This document shows positions 33,131-42,390 of a stretch of 64,000 nt of DNA, in pieces. A model generated the notes under the pieces. That model was not told where the DNA came from, ran no database searches, and saw only the letters and a list, made by a program, of their open reading frames with translations. The stretch spans positions 72,446-136,445 of the forward strand of contig NZ_KE136349.1 of NCBI RefSeq assembly GCF_000406925.1. The letters run 5' to 3'. Every line of letters starts with the position of its first letter. The stretch's first letter is position 1. The position numbers and the translations under genes are program-made. Source of the DNA: Enterococcus columbae DSM 7374 = ATCC 51263. Lineage in GTDB: Bacteria; Bacillota; Bacilli; Lactobacillales; Enterococcaceae.

Positions 33131-33259
33131 TTTGATTGGTTTTTCATAATTAGTGAGCGAACTTCCTAGAAACAAAACAAACGTTTTTATATAACCTAGG
33201 CGAACCCTGGTGCCCCAACCAGTTGTTGAATTTTATTAATTTTGCGAAAATTAAGACTT
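33131..33259 (-). ncRNA. Putative TldR guide RNA (omegaRNA-like) with guide
   Basis: Downstream of the dead TnpB gene the minus strand folds as CTGGT / ACCAG, then CCTAG (33200 area) / CTAGG, and ends AAGTTCGCTCAC at 33153. The intact TnpB element in this window ends its scaffold in the same way (a stem followed by AGTAGTTCAC). The bases after it, TAATTATGAAAAACCAATC (33152-33134), would be the guide, and a terminator follows directly. The 5' end probably lies inside the tldR 3' coding region. The fold and guide boundary are inferences by analogy with known TnpB and TldR RNAs. Confidence 0.7.
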
Positions 33260-34222
33260 TTACGCTTGTGTTGAAAAAACCACTTTAAATTCTTTACCAT
33301 ACCAACTCGCTTTGTATTTGAGCATTCTCATCAATTGATGCCACTCATTCAGGCTAAATAAGTGCGCTTCTTGAACATTGGCAGCACTTTGTTGATCCCT
33401 TACTGAAGGTTCAACGAAATTAATGACATCATACTTTCTAATTAATAGCGTTGACAGCTGATTCAAATAATCTTGCAGCTGATTATGTTGTAAGCTCTGA
33501 TGTTTAGCTAGGCGCATTTTTAGCTTTTGATAATTTTTAGCTTGCGATAGACGTACCTTGCGCTTACGTGCACACCGCGCTTTTAACTCTAGTCTTTGCG
33601 TTAATTTATTAATTTTTTGTTGTGTCTGTTCAAGATGTTGAATGGATAATTGCCCTAGATCATCAGCAATTAATTTCTCTGGATGAAAATAGATTTGTAT
33701 CTCACGATTGGTCTTTGGTAATGGGTCAACTTCTTCAACACAAAGTAAAGATACATAAAATTCTTGATTATTTTTAGCAGAAATCGTGACCGATTTGATG
33801 GTTCCTAAAACAGGTCGATGGCAACAAATCATTACCCGCTCTTTTAATTTAGGTAATTTTAATTGATTTCCTTCAATGGCTACTGTGCCATTTTGGTTAT
33901 TAGTCGTATAAGATTGCCATGCGCTCTTTTTATTTTTGAGCTTAGGGTAACCACTACGTCCACTAAAATAGTTTTTAAATGCGCGATTTAAATTTCTAGC
34001 AGCATTTGCTAAAGCTAAGCTATCTGTCGCTTTTAAAAAGGGGTAATCACGCTTGAGCATTGCAGGCGTGATTACCTTACCTTCAGAGCGATTATCGGGT
34101 TTTTTGGCCGCTTTAAGCAAATAATTATACGTAAATCGCACACAACCAAATGTTTGAATAAAGAAACGTTTCTGCTCTTCATTCGGATAAATTTTAAACC
34201 GATAACCTTTTAATATTTTCAT
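33260..34222 (-). CDS. tldR: TnpB-like nuclease-dead repressor (TldR), oppF-linked
   Basis: A TnpB homologue of 320 residues. The N-terminus (GYRFKIYPNEEQKRFFIQTF) and the block [14 protein letters not shown] match the active TnpB at 60989-62140. The RuvC aspartate of TnpB (GIDLG) is replaced by tyrosine (QIYFH, Y178). The glutamate is kept (VEPSV, E271), and the protein stops at EFKVVFSTQA, before the zinc ribbon and the last catalytic DRD motif. It therefore cannot cut DNA. It follows oppF by eight bases, the arrangement reported for enterococcal TldRs. It likely uses the guide RNA encoded downstream to bind promoters and block transcription. Confidence 0.9.
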   Translation of the reverse strand: MKILKGYRFKIYPNEEQKRFFIQTFGCVRFTYNYLLKAAKKPDNRSEGKVITPAMLKRDYPFLKATDSLALANAARNLNRAFKNYFSGRSGYPKLKNKKSAWQSYTTNNQNGTVAIEGNQLKLPKLKERVMICCHRPVLGTIKSVTISAKNNQEFYVSLLCVEEVDPLPKTNREIQIYFHPEKLIADDLGQLSIQHLEQTQQKINKLTQRLELKARCARKRKVRLSQAKNYQKLKMRLAKHQSLQHNQLQDYLNQLSTLLIRKYDVINFVEPSVRDQQSAANVQEAHLFSLNEWHQLMRMLKYKASWYGKEFKVVFSTQA

Positions 34223-34230
34223 AGGCGTAC

Positions 34231-35178
34231 CTATTTATTCGCGTCTTGCTTCTTTTTAGCCAATTTTTCAGCAAAAATTTTAGCTTCATCCTCGCTTGCA
34301 TAGACAAAGTGTCCTTCTGCAATTTCATGCATCTTGCGTTCTTTCCCGTCTTCAGGTTCTGGCTGATACTTAATTCGTTTACGTGTACGTTCATAATCTG
34401 GATCAGGTAACGGAATCGCTGATAACAAACTTTCAGTATATGGATGAACACCAAAATGATAAATCTCATCACTTGTACCCATTTCTAGTAATTTACCGTG
34501 ATGCATTACCCCGATTCGATCACTAATATGTTTTACCATAGATAAATCATGGGCAATGAAAAGATAAGTTAGATTTTTCTCTTTTTGTAAATCTTGTAAT
34601 AGGTTAACTACCTGTGCTTGAATGGATACGTCAAGCGCTGAAATAGGCTCATCACAGATAATAAACTTAGGATTAACAGCTAAAGCACGCGCAATCCCAA
34701 TCCGTTGACGTTGTCCACCTGAAAATTCATGTGGATAACGTGTCCCATGGCTTGGATTTAAACCAACTGTGCGTAGTAGGTCATCAACCATTTTATTTCG
34801 TTCTTCTACACTAGCTGCTAAATTGTTAATATCTATTCCTTCTGCAATGATATCGCGAACTTTCATTCTTGGATTTAATGATGCATATGGATCTTGATAA
34901 ATCATTTGTACTTCACGACGGAATTGCTTCAAAGCATCGCGTCCTTTTAATTTCATGACATCTTTTCCATCAAAAGTAATTTCGCCACCACTTGGCGTGT
35001 TTAGGCGAATAATTGTCCGACCAGTAGTCGATTTCCCACTACCTGACTCTCCTACTAAACCGAAAGTTTCGCCTTCATAAATGTGGAAAGTAATGTCGTC
35101 AACCGCTTTGACTTCATCTTTACGTCCTACGTTAAAATATTGTTTTAAACCTTTAACGTCTAATAAAACTTTTTTCAC
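34231..35178 (-). CDS. oppF: Oligopeptide ABC transporter ATP-binding protein OppF
   Basis: A 315-residue ATPase with Walker A GESGSGKST, signature HEFSGGQRQRIGIARAL and Walker B FIICDEPISALDVS, with the C-terminal oligopeptide extension. It powers peptide import with OppD. It is the last transporter gene of oppBCDF and is followed immediately by the dead TnpB gene. The last 25 residues are lysine- and glutamate-rich. Confidence 0.97.
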   Translation of the reverse strand: MKKVLLDVKGLKQYFNVGRKDEVKAVDDITFHIYEGETFGLVGESGSGKSTTGRTIIRLNTPSGGEITFDGKDVMKLKGRDALKQFRREVQMIYQDPYASLNPRMKVRDIIAEGIDINNLAASVEERNKMVDDLLRTVGLNPSHGTRYPHEFSGGQRQRIGIARALAVNPKFIICDEPISALDVSIQAQVVNLLQDLQKEKNLTYLFIAHDLSMVKHISDRIGVMHHGKLLEMGTSDEIYHFGVHPYTESLLSAIPLPDPDYERTRKRIKYQPEPEDGKERKMHEIAEGHFVYASEDEAKIFAEKLAKKKQDANK

Positions 35179-35192
35179 GTACTTTCTCCTTT

Positions 35193-36239
35193 CTAGGCTT
35201 GACCTTTACGATTTTTTTCAGCAAACTTCGCCCAACGAATTTGGATTTCTTTCGGAGGCGTAACCTTTGGTGCTTGTGGTGCAAGCAGCCAAGTTGCTGC
35301 TTTGTGCGTTGGTGAAACTTCAAAGAATGGTGGTTGCTTTTCAGCATCAATCTTCAACGCATATTCATTACGAGGATAGAAAGCATCCCCTTTTGGTGGT
35401 TGTAATAAATCTGGTGGTGAACCAGGAATGGCATATAAACGATCTTCTGAACCATCTAGTGAAGGCATTGAGCCTAACAAGCCCCAAGTATATGGATGCT
35501 GTGGGTTATAGAAGATTTCTTCTGCAGTTCCAATTTCAACAATTTTCCCACCGTACATTACGGCAACACGATCTGCGACATTCGCTACTACCCCTAAATC
35601 GTGAGTGATGAAAATAATTGAGGTTTTAATTTTTTCTTGAATGTCTTTCAATAATTCAAGAATTTGTGCTTGAATGGTCACATCCAAGGCTGTCGTTGGT
35701 TCGTCAGCAATCAAGATTTGTGGGTAACAAATCAAGGAAATAGCGATAACAATCCGTTGACGTTGTCCACCTGAAAATTGGTGTGGGTAGTTTTTCAAAC
35801 GTTTTTCAGCATTTGGAATCCCAACCAATTTTAATAATTCTAATGCTTGATCCATCGCTTCTTTTTTAGAAACCTTCGTATGTTTCAATAAAGATTCAGC
35901 TACTTGCTTACCAATTGGCATGGTAGGGTCAAGCGAAGTCATTGGATCTTGGAAAATCATTGCAATCTCTTTTCCACGAATCGATTGCATTTCTTTTTCT
36001 GTCTTTTTAACGATGTCTTGGCCATTGAATAAGATTTGACCATTTTCGATATTGGCATTACTTGCAAGCAAGCCCATGACACTTCGCGTGGTTACAGATT
36101 TACCACTACCGGATTCACCAACAATCGCTAATGTTTCTCCTTCATACAAATCAAAGCTTACATTACGGATTGCTTGGACTTTGCCGGCGAAGGTATCAAA
36201 TGAAATTTCTAAGTCTTTTACTTCTAAAACTTTTTTCAT
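35193..36239 (-). CDS. oppD: Oligopeptide ABC transporter ATP-binding protein OppD
   Basis: A 348-residue ATPase with Walker A GESGSGKSVTTRS, signature HQFSGGQRQRIVIAIS and Walker B ILIADEPTTALDVT. The C-terminal oligopeptide_HPY region (IPGSPPDLLQPPKGDAF) marks it as OppD rather than a generic ATPase. Seven bases separate it from oppC and 14 from oppF. The C-terminal cysteine motif often seen in OppD is not present. Confidence 0.97.
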   Translation of the reverse strand: MKKVLEVKDLEISFDTFAGKVQAIRNVSFDLYEGETLAIVGESGSGKSVTTRSVMGLLASNANIENGQILFNGQDIVKKTEKEMQSIRGKEIAMIFQDPMTSLDPTMPIGKQVAESLLKHTKVSKKEAMDQALELLKLVGIPNAEKRLKNYPHQFSGGQRQRIVIAISLICYPQILIADEPTTALDVTIQAQILELLKDIQEKIKTSIIFITHDLGVVANVADRVAVMYGGKIVEIGTAEEIFYNPQHPYTWGLLGSMPSLDGSEDRLYAIPGSPPDLLQPPKGDAFYPRNEYALKIDAEKQPPFFEVSPTHKAATWLLAPQAPKVTPPKEIQIRWAKFAEKNRKGQA

Positions 36240-36246
36240 GTAATTC

Positions 36247-37287
36247 CTACTCCTTCATCTTAGGGTCAAAAGCATCACGTAAACCGTCTGCTAAAAGGTT
36301 AAATCCAATCATAATTACAGATAGCATGATTGCTGGAATCCACATTTGATATGGTAAGAACAAGAATGTTTTGTACCCATCACTTAAAAGCATACCTAGA
36401 GAAGCTGCCGGTGGTTTTAAACCTAAACCGATAAAGCTCAAGAAGGCTTCGAAAAAGATTGCTGATGGAATACTAAACATCATTTGCACGATAATCACGC
36501 TAGAAATATTCGGTAAAATATGCTTGAAGGCAATTTTCATTTTAGATTCACCTAACGTAGTCGCTGCTAACACAAACTCTTGATCTTTTAATTTCAAGGT
36601 TTGGGCCCGAACAATCCGCGCCATTGGAATCCAGTTGGTAATTGCCATCGCAGCAATAATTGATGGAATCCCTGGTTTAAATACCACTAACATCAAGATC
36701 ATTACAACCAAAGTTGGGATACCTGACAAGATTTCAATAATCCGTTGCATAAAGGTATCAATTTTCCCACCAAGTAAGCCAGAGGTCAAACCAAAGACAA
36801 CCCCGATGGAAATATCTAAGACTGCGGCAATAAAGGCAATTAATAATGAGATACGTGTTCCCATTAAAAGACGACTTAATAGGTCACGACCTAAACTATC
36901 AGTACCGAAGATAAAGTAAACATCCTTTGGTACACCGGCTTCTTTATACTTATCGACTAATTCGCCACCGACCATGGCTTTACCATTTAAACCGTTAATA
37001 TCAATTCCCGGAATTTTTGGTGGTAAGTTAATATAATCGATATTTTGCTTCGCTGGATCATGTGGTGAAAAGAAGATTGAGCCCACTGATAAGACTAAAA
37101 TAATCCCTAATAAAGTGATTGAGAATACAGCGGCCTTATTCTTTTTTAATCGACGCCATGAATCTTGTAAAAAGGTCAAAGAAGGTGCTGCAATGGCTTC
37201 ACGTTCTTCAACTGTATCACGTTTTAGAAATTCAAATTCCGATGCTGGAATTTTTGCAATTTCATCATGCATTTGATTTGCTTCCAT
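36247..37287 (-). CDS. oppC: Oligopeptide ABC transporter permease OppC
   Basis: A 346-residue inner-membrane permease with six helices. An N-terminal OppC_N segment (SWRRLKKNKAAVFSITLL) is followed by the permease EAA loop (AATTLGESKMKIAFKHILPN). It forms the channel with OppB. It starts two bases after oppB ends. Confidence 0.96.
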   Translation of the reverse strand: MEANQMHDEIAKIPASEFEFLKRDTVEEREAIAAPSLTFLQDSWRRLKKNKAAVFSITLLGIILVLSVGSIFFSPHDPAKQNIDYINLPPKIPGIDINGLNGKAMVGGELVDKYKEAGVPKDVYFIFGTDSLGRDLLSRLLMGTRISLLIAFIAAVLDISIGVVFGLTSGLLGGKIDTFMQRIIEILSGIPTLVVMILMLVVFKPGIPSIIAAMAITNWIPMARIVRAQTLKLKDQEFVLAATTLGESKMKIAFKHILPNISSVIIVQMMFSIPSAIFFEAFLSFIGLGLKPPAASLGMLLSDGYKTFLFLPYQMWIPAIMLSVIMIGFNLLADGLRDAFDPKMKE

Positions 37288-37289
37288 GA

Positions 37290-38231
37290 TTAGCCACGAC
37301 TCCCTTCTGAAACTCTGATACGAGGGTCAACAATACCGTAAAGAATATCAACCACTAAGATGACAACAACCAACATAGTAGAGTAAAGAATGGTTACTGC
37401 CATAATGGTTGGATAGTCATTTGTGGTAATTGATTTTACGAACTGTTCCCCGATACCTGGAATAGCAAAAATATTTTCGATAACCAATGAACCAGTCATC
37501 AAGCCGACTGCCAATGGTCCTAATAACGTTAATAATGGAATTAAACTGTTACGTAAACCATGTCTAAAAACAATTTGCCAACGACTTAACCCTTTAGCAC
37601 GCGCTAATTCAATGTAATCACTGTGTAAAACCTCAACCATTTCTGTTCGGATAAAACGAGCAGAATCGGCTAACGGACTCATTGCTAGAGCAATTGTTGG
37701 CAAGATGGTATAAGCAAAACCTTCCCATTTAGCAATTGGTAAAATGTGTAATTTCATTGCAAAGAAATATTGTAATAATACCGCAAACACGAAGTTAGGG
37801 ATTGAACGACCGATAATGGCTACTAAAGTTGCTAAAGTATCGATCCAAGTATTTTGTTTCATCGCTGAAATCGCCCCTAAAATCGTTCCGAAAACAGTTC
37901 CGACTACAATCGCTTGGAAACCTAATTGTAGAGATGGTCCGATTCGTCCACCTAAAAGAGCTGCTACTGGTTGGTTTTTAAATTGGAAGCTCGTACCAAA
38001 ATCAAAGTGTAAAGCATTCCATAAGTATTTACCATATTGAACCAACACAGGTTGATCTAAGCCCATTTGCTTATTTAAAAGCGCAATTTGCTCAGCAGAT
38101 AATTTTTCTGCATTTGTATATGGTGTACCTGGTAATAACTTCATTAAAAAGAAGGTGATTGAAGCAATCAACCATAAAGTAATCACCATATAAAATAGCC
38201 GTTTAAGGATATATTTAATAAAGCTATTCAA
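37290..38231 (-). CDS. oppB: Oligopeptide ABC transporter permease OppB
   Basis: A 313-residue permease with six helices; the EAA loop is ELARAKGLSRWQIVFRHGLRNS, typical of OppB/DppB. It is the first gene of oppBCDF-tldR. A GAGGAGGAAA ribosome site precedes it. The two oppA genes lie upstream, separated by a convergent small gene, so oppB probably has a separate promoter; only a weak one could be seen. Confidence 0.96.
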   Translation of the reverse strand: MNSFIKYILKRLFYMVITLWLIASITFFLMKLLPGTPYTNAEKLSAEQIALLNKQMGLDQPVLVQYGKYLWNALHFDFGTSFQFKNQPVAALLGGRIGPSLQLGFQAIVVGTVFGTILGAISAMKQNTWIDTLATLVAIIGRSIPNFVFAVLLQYFFAMKLHILPIAKWEGFAYTILPTIALAMSPLADSARFIRTEMVEVLHSDYIELARAKGLSRWQIVFRHGLRNSLIPLLTLLGPLAVGLMTGSLVIENIFAIPGIGEQFVKSITTNDYPTIMAVTILYSTMLVVVILVVDILYGIVDPRIRVSEGSRG

Positions 38232-38318
38232 ATGAATTTCCTCCTCATTTCTTTTTGACTTCTAAACAATAATTGTGTACATTATGCTTATCAGTTATGT
38301 ATTGAAAGGAATGTGAAC

Positions 38319-38657
38319 ATGCGTCTGAATCAAAAATCCTTATTGATTTTTTTAGGTCTACTCATAGCGAATATCTTATATCTTGTCATAAAACAAGAAT
38401 TTTCAATCATCCATCTATCAGATACCTTATTTCTAACGATGCTTCCTTTACTCATTATCGGCGGCTTTTTATTCGTCTTTGCATCCGGTAGCTTTGATTT
38501 ATTCCATCGATCAATGAAAAAGGCTTTTCACCGATCAAAAGAAGATGATCAGCAATTATCTGAAGCAACCAAGGGTACCAGTCAACAATTTCTCGAACCA
38601 GCCATATTATTATTTATTTGTAGTGTTGTTTTACTACTAATCGATCGCCTACTATAA
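38319..38657 (+). CDS. DUF3899-like small membrane protein
   Basis: A 112-residue protein with two N-terminal helices (LLIFLGLLIANILYLVI and FLTMLPLLIIGGFLFVFASG), a polar middle and a C-terminal helix (LLFICSVVLLLIDRLL). The layout suits DUF3899. The ATG at 38319 is preferred to GTG 38313 because AAAGGA lies eight bases away. It is convergent with oppA and interrupts the opp cluster on the other strand. Confidence 0.7.
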   Translation: MRLNQKSLLIFLGLLIANILYLVIKQEFSIIHLSDTLFLTMLPLLIIGGFLFVFASGSFDLFHRSMKKAFHRSKEDDQQLSEATKGTSQQFLEPAILLFICSVVLLLIDRLL

Positions 38658-38659
38658 AT

Positions 38660-38701
38660 CTTAAAGCTGATGCATAGCTGAACTATGCATCAGCTTATTT
38701 A
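38660..38701. terminator. Bidirectional terminator
   Basis: Stem aagctgatgcatag / ctatgcatcagctt, loop ctgaa, between the DUF3899-like gene and the convergent oppA. Confidence 0.88.
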
Positions 38702-38710
38702 ATTGTCTAA

Positions 38711-40381
38711 TTATTTAGCGATATAAGCATCCTTGAAGTCATATTTAGCACCAGCTGGGTGGTTCACAATATCTTTCACTTTAGGATTACGTAGGTAAGC
38801 TACCGCTTTTTGGTAAATTGGCACGACACCTTGTTCGTCCATGATGATTTTTTCTGCTTTCACAAAATCTTCATAACGTTTTTGAGGATCGTTAGCATCA
38901 GTTGTACCAGCAGCTTTAACTAACTTAGTATATTCTTCATTGTTCCATTGACCACGGTTGTAGCTGTTGCCAATTGTGAATAAATCTAAGAAGCTACTTG
39001 CATCAGCGTAGTCAGCACCCCATCCACTCATTACGATATCAAAATCACCTTTATTTGAGCGATCTAGACGTACAGAGAATGGTACAGGACTAACAGATAC
39101 CTTCACACCAGGAAGATTTTCTTGTAAAGCACTTTGTAGGTACTCTAACATTTTCTTCGCTACATCAGAGTCAGATGAAAGAATATCGATGTTTAATGAA
39201 TCTACACCTAATTCAGATTTTGCTTTTTCCCAGTATTCTTTAGCTTTCTTCTTATCATATTTAACACTTGATTTCGCTTCTTTAGTTAAATCTTTCTTCG
39301 TATCTGGATTATAAACAAATTTTTCTGGTACTAAGTTGGTTGTACCGATTGAACCATTGGCTAAGATTTGTTTAGCTAAAGCATCACGGTTGATTGCGTA
39401 AGAAATTGCCTTACGTAAGTTTTCATTTTTATATGGTGAGTTTGCTTTTCCTTGGTTAAATTCTAGGTAGAAGGTTGAAGCTTCTGGAATAGTGATGAAG
39501 GCTTCATCATTAGCCATTTGTTGTGCTAATTCACCAGATAAAGTGATTAAGTCTGCTTGATCATCTTTGAATAGATTCAACGCTGTAGAAGAATCTTTAA
39601 TAACGTTAACGTTAATTTTATCTAGCTTAACGTTTTTGGCATCCCAATAAGTATCATTTTTCTTATAGCCCCAATCAGTATCTGTACCAGGTCCATCAAA
39701 ATCAACTAAAGTAAATGGTCCGTTATAAACAGATTTATCTGATTTCGTTGCGTAGTCAGCACCATATTGTTCTACCACTTTTTGATTTTGTGGGAAGAAG
39801 GTTGGTAATGCTAACATTTGTTCAAAGTAAGGTGTTACTTTGTCTAATTTCACTTCTAAAGTATAGTCATCAACCGCTTTTACGCCTAATTCACTAGCTG
39901 CTTTTTTACCAGCAGTAATGTCAGCTGCATTAGCGATTGGTTCAAAAAGGTATGAATACTCAGAAGCAGTCTTAGGATCTACCGTACGTTGCCAGCTATA
40001 TACATAGTCTTTAGCGGTTACTGGATCACCATTTGACCATTTTGCATCTTTACGTAGTTTGAAGGTGTAAGTCAAACCATCCTCGCTAACCTTGGCTTCT
40101 TCACTTGCACCAGCTGGAACTGGCTTGTTGTCTTTATCTAGACGATATAAGCCTTCATATACATTGTTTAATGCTGAAAAACTAACTTCATCAGTCGCTA
40201 AAGAAATATCTGCTGAAGGCATTTCTGCAGCTTCAACCATGTTAAATACTTGTTCTTTAGCTGCGGTTTCTTTTTTCGCGCTGTCTGATTTTTCTGATGA
40301 GCTACCACCAGTTGAACAGCCAGCTAAAACTAAACCACAAACAGCTAATGTTGCAATTGCCCATTTCTTGTTCATCATCAT
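38711..40381 (-). CDS. oppA: Oligopeptide-binding lipoprotein OppA (copy 1)
   Basis: A 556-residue SBP_bac_5 protein. The lipobox is LVLAGCSTGG (cysteine about 22). Family blocks include LNNVYEGLYRLDKDNKPVPA and WSNGDPVTAKDYVYSWQRT. It captures extracellular peptides for OppBCDF. It is a close paralogue of the gene just upstream. It has its own promoter with candidate TldR and CodY sites. Confidence 0.96.
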   Translation of the reverse strand: MMMNKKWAIATLAVCGLVLAGCSTGGSSSEKSDSAKKETAAKEQVFNMVEAAEMPSADISLATDEVSFSALNNVYEGLYRLDKDNKPVPAGASEEAKVSEDGLTYTFKLRKDAKWSNGDPVTAKDYVYSWQRTVDPKTASEYSYLFEPIANAADITAGKKAASELGVKAVDDYTLEVKLDKVTPYFEQMLALPTFFPQNQKVVEQYGADYATKSDKSVYNGPFTLVDFDGPGTDTDWGYKKNDTYWDAKNVKLDKINVNVIKDSSTALNLFKDDQADLITLSGELAQQMANDEAFITIPEASTFYLEFNQGKANSPYKNENLRKAISYAINRDALAKQILANGSIGTTNLVPEKFVYNPDTKKDLTKEAKSSVKYDKKKAKEYWEKAKSELGVDSLNIDILSSDSDVAKKMLEYLQSALQENLPGVKVSVSPVPFSVRLDRSNKGDFDIVMSGWGADYADASSFLDLFTIGNSYNRGQWNNEEYTKLVKAAGTTDANDPQKRYEDFVKAEKIIMDEQGVVPIYQKAVAYLRNPKVKDIVNHPAGAKYDFKDAYIAK

Positions 40382-40425
40382 GTCCCCTAACTTAAATTAA
40401 TCTTAAAAATATTTAGCTAATTGCA

Positions 40426-40454
40426 ATTTTAAATAATAATTATTAAAATTGCAA
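40426..40454 (-). promoter_or_regulatory. oppA copy-1 promoter inside a palindrome, with TldR seed
   Basis: Minus strand TTGCAA (40454-40449), 17-base spacer, TAAAAT (40431-40426). The spacer starts TTTTAATAATTATT, containing a T-rich motif TTTAA followed by TAATTAT, identical to the first seven guide bases. The promoter is also framed by the perfect inverted repeat TTGCAATTTTAA / TTAAAATTGCAA (40421-40432 and 40443-40454), which looks like a protein operator. Confidence 0.65.
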
Positions 40455-40476
40455 CAAATTATTCTCAATTCTTTCT

Positions 40477-40492
40477 AATTTTTTTGAAAATT
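40477..40492. promoter_or_regulatory. CodY-box-like sequence upstream of oppA copy 1
   Basis: On the minus strand AATTTTCAAAAAAAT matches the CodY consensus AATTTTCWGAAAATT at 13 of 15 positions. CodY commonly represses opp genes in nutrient-rich conditions in related bacteria. Confidence 0.45.
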
Positions 40493-40636
40493 AGAAAAAA
40501 GACAACTGTTTTTTGTTTTTATTAGTTCAATACAAAGCTTTATTTTCTTTTATTTTTACGAATTAACGATAAGAGCGATAATTTTTTTATTATTTTAAAA
40601 AAATTTTTTCATTTTGTTAAATGCTTGTGCCAGCTA

Positions 40637-40680
40637 GAAAAAAACTGAGCAATAATCATTTTATTGCTCAGTTTTTTACA
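40637..40680 (-). terminator. Terminator after oppA copy 2
   Basis: Stem aaaactgagcaataa / ttattgctcagtttt with loop tcat, followed by a T-run on either side. Confidence 0.88.
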
Positions 40681-40688
40681 AACTTTTA

Positions 40689-42341
40689 TTATTTTACGAC
40701 CACCCATTTATAGTCATATTGTGCACCGGCTGGGTGAGCTACGACACCTGTAACTTTAGGATTACGTAGGTGTGCTTCAGATTTATAGTAAACTGGAATT
40801 ACACCACTTTCATCTAATAAAACTTTTTCAGCATTTAATAAATCATCCCAACGTTTTTCCTCATCTGTTGCATCAGCATTACCTGAAGCATCCACTAATT
40901 TATCATATTCAGCATTACTCCATTTTCCACGGTTGTAGCTATTACCAGTGACAAAAAGATCAGTAAAGCTACTTGCATCAAGGTAATCAGCACCCCAACC
41001 GCTGACGATCATATCGAATTGGCCTTTATTCCCGCGATCTAATCGAACAGAGAATGGAACTGGGGTAACGTTCACCTTCACACCATCCAAAGTATCTTGT
41101 AATGAATTTTGTAGATATTCACTTACTTTTTTCGTCGCATCTGTATCATCAGCAACCAACTCAATCGTTAAACTGTTAATGCCTAATTCAGATTTGGCTT
41201 TTTCCCAATATTCTTTGGCTTTTTTCTTGTCGAATTCAACTTTACCTTTAGATGCTTTGGTAAAGTCTTGGCCATCAGGACCCGTCATGTTCCCCGTTGG
41301 AATTAAACCAGTAGCAACCTTAGAGCCATCACCTAAGATATTATTTACTAAGGCTTTACGATTGATTGCATAAGAAATCGCACGACGTAGGTTGGCGTTT
41401 TTATATGGTGAATTTGCTTCTCGTTGATTTACTTCTAAATAAGTGGTACGAGCATCTGGTTGTGTTAAGTAAGCTGCATCACCTTTCATTTGTTTCGCTA
41501 ATTCACCAGTTAAAATGACATCATCAGCTTGGCCATCTTTAAATAAGTTCAAAGCAGTTGAAGATTCTTTAACCACATTGACATTCACCTGATCAAGCTT
41601 CACATTTTTTGCATCCCAATAAGTATCATTTTTCTTATAAGCCCACTCAGTATCCGTACCAGGTCCATCAAAGCCTTCTAAAGTAAACGGTCCATTATAA
41701 ACGGATTTATCTGACTTCGTTGCATAAGCATCGCCAAATTCCTTAACGGTTGCTTCATGTTGTGGGAAGAATGATGGGAAGGCCATCAAGTATGGGAAAT
41801 AAGGGGTTGCCTTTTCTAATTGGATTTCTAATGTATAGTCATCCACCGCCTTAATTCCTAAATCCGTTACTGGTTTTTCACCATTAATAATCGCTTCACC
41901 ATTTTTAACTAGGGCAAAAAGATATGCGTATTCAGCAGCGGTCTTAGGATCAGCAGTACGTTGCCAGCCAAATACATAGTCTTTAGCTGTAACTGGATCG
42001 CCATTAGACCATTTTGCTTCTTTTCGTAATTTAACCGTATAAGTTAGACCATCATCACTGACTTTAGCTTTTTCGCTAGCACCAGCTGGCTGAGGTTGAT
42101 TATCTTTATCTAGACGATACAATCCTTCATAGACATTGTTTAAAGCTGTAAAACTGATTGTATCTGTCGCTAAAGACAAATCGCCTGATGGCATTTCTTG
42201 TTGTACAACTACACTAATTTCTTGTTTGGCACTAGCTTCTTTTGAACTGTCGCTACTTTTAGATGAATTTCCGCCAGTAGAACAACCCGCTAAAACTACG
42301 CCGCATACAGTTAATAAACCTAAAGCGTATTTTTTCTTCAT
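40689..42341 (-). CDS. oppA: Oligopeptide-binding lipoprotein OppA (copy 2)
   Basis: A 550-residue paralogue of the neighbouring OppA, sharing LNNVYEGLYRLDKDN and most of the rest. The signal peptide MKKKYALGLLTVCGVVLAGC ends in a lipobox. The ATG at 42341 is chosen because AAAGGGTGG lies just upstream; a longer frame would add an unlikely N-terminus. Two binding proteins with one translocator suggest different peptide preferences. Confidence 0.95.
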   Translation of the reverse strand: MKKKYALGLLTVCGVVLAGCSTGGNSSKSSDSSKEASAKQEISVVVQQEMPSGDLSLATDTISFTALNNVYEGLYRLDKDNQPQPAGASEKAKVSDDGLTYTVKLRKEAKWSNGDPVTAKDYVFGWQRTADPKTAAEYAYLFALVKNGEAIINGEKPVTDLGIKAVDDYTLEIQLEKATPYFPYLMAFPSFFPQHEATVKEFGDAYATKSDKSVYNGPFTLEGFDGPGTDTEWAYKKNDTYWDAKNVKLDQVNVNVVKESSTALNLFKDGQADDVILTGELAKQMKGDAAYLTQPDARTTYLEVNQREANSPYKNANLRRAISYAINRKALVNNILGDGSKVATGLIPTGNMTGPDGQDFTKASKGKVEFDKKKAKEYWEKAKSELGINSLTIELVADDTDATKKVSEYLQNSLQDTLDGVKVNVTPVPFSVRLDRGNKGQFDMIVSGWGADYLDASSFTDLFVTGNSYNRGKWSNAEYDKLVDASGNADATDEEKRWDDLLNAEKVLLDESGVIPVYYKSEAHLRNPKVTGVVAHPAGAQYDYKWVVVK

Positions 42342-42390
42342 TTTTAACCACCCTTTTTCAAATCTCTGTTTATTTATGAGAGCTAAGATA

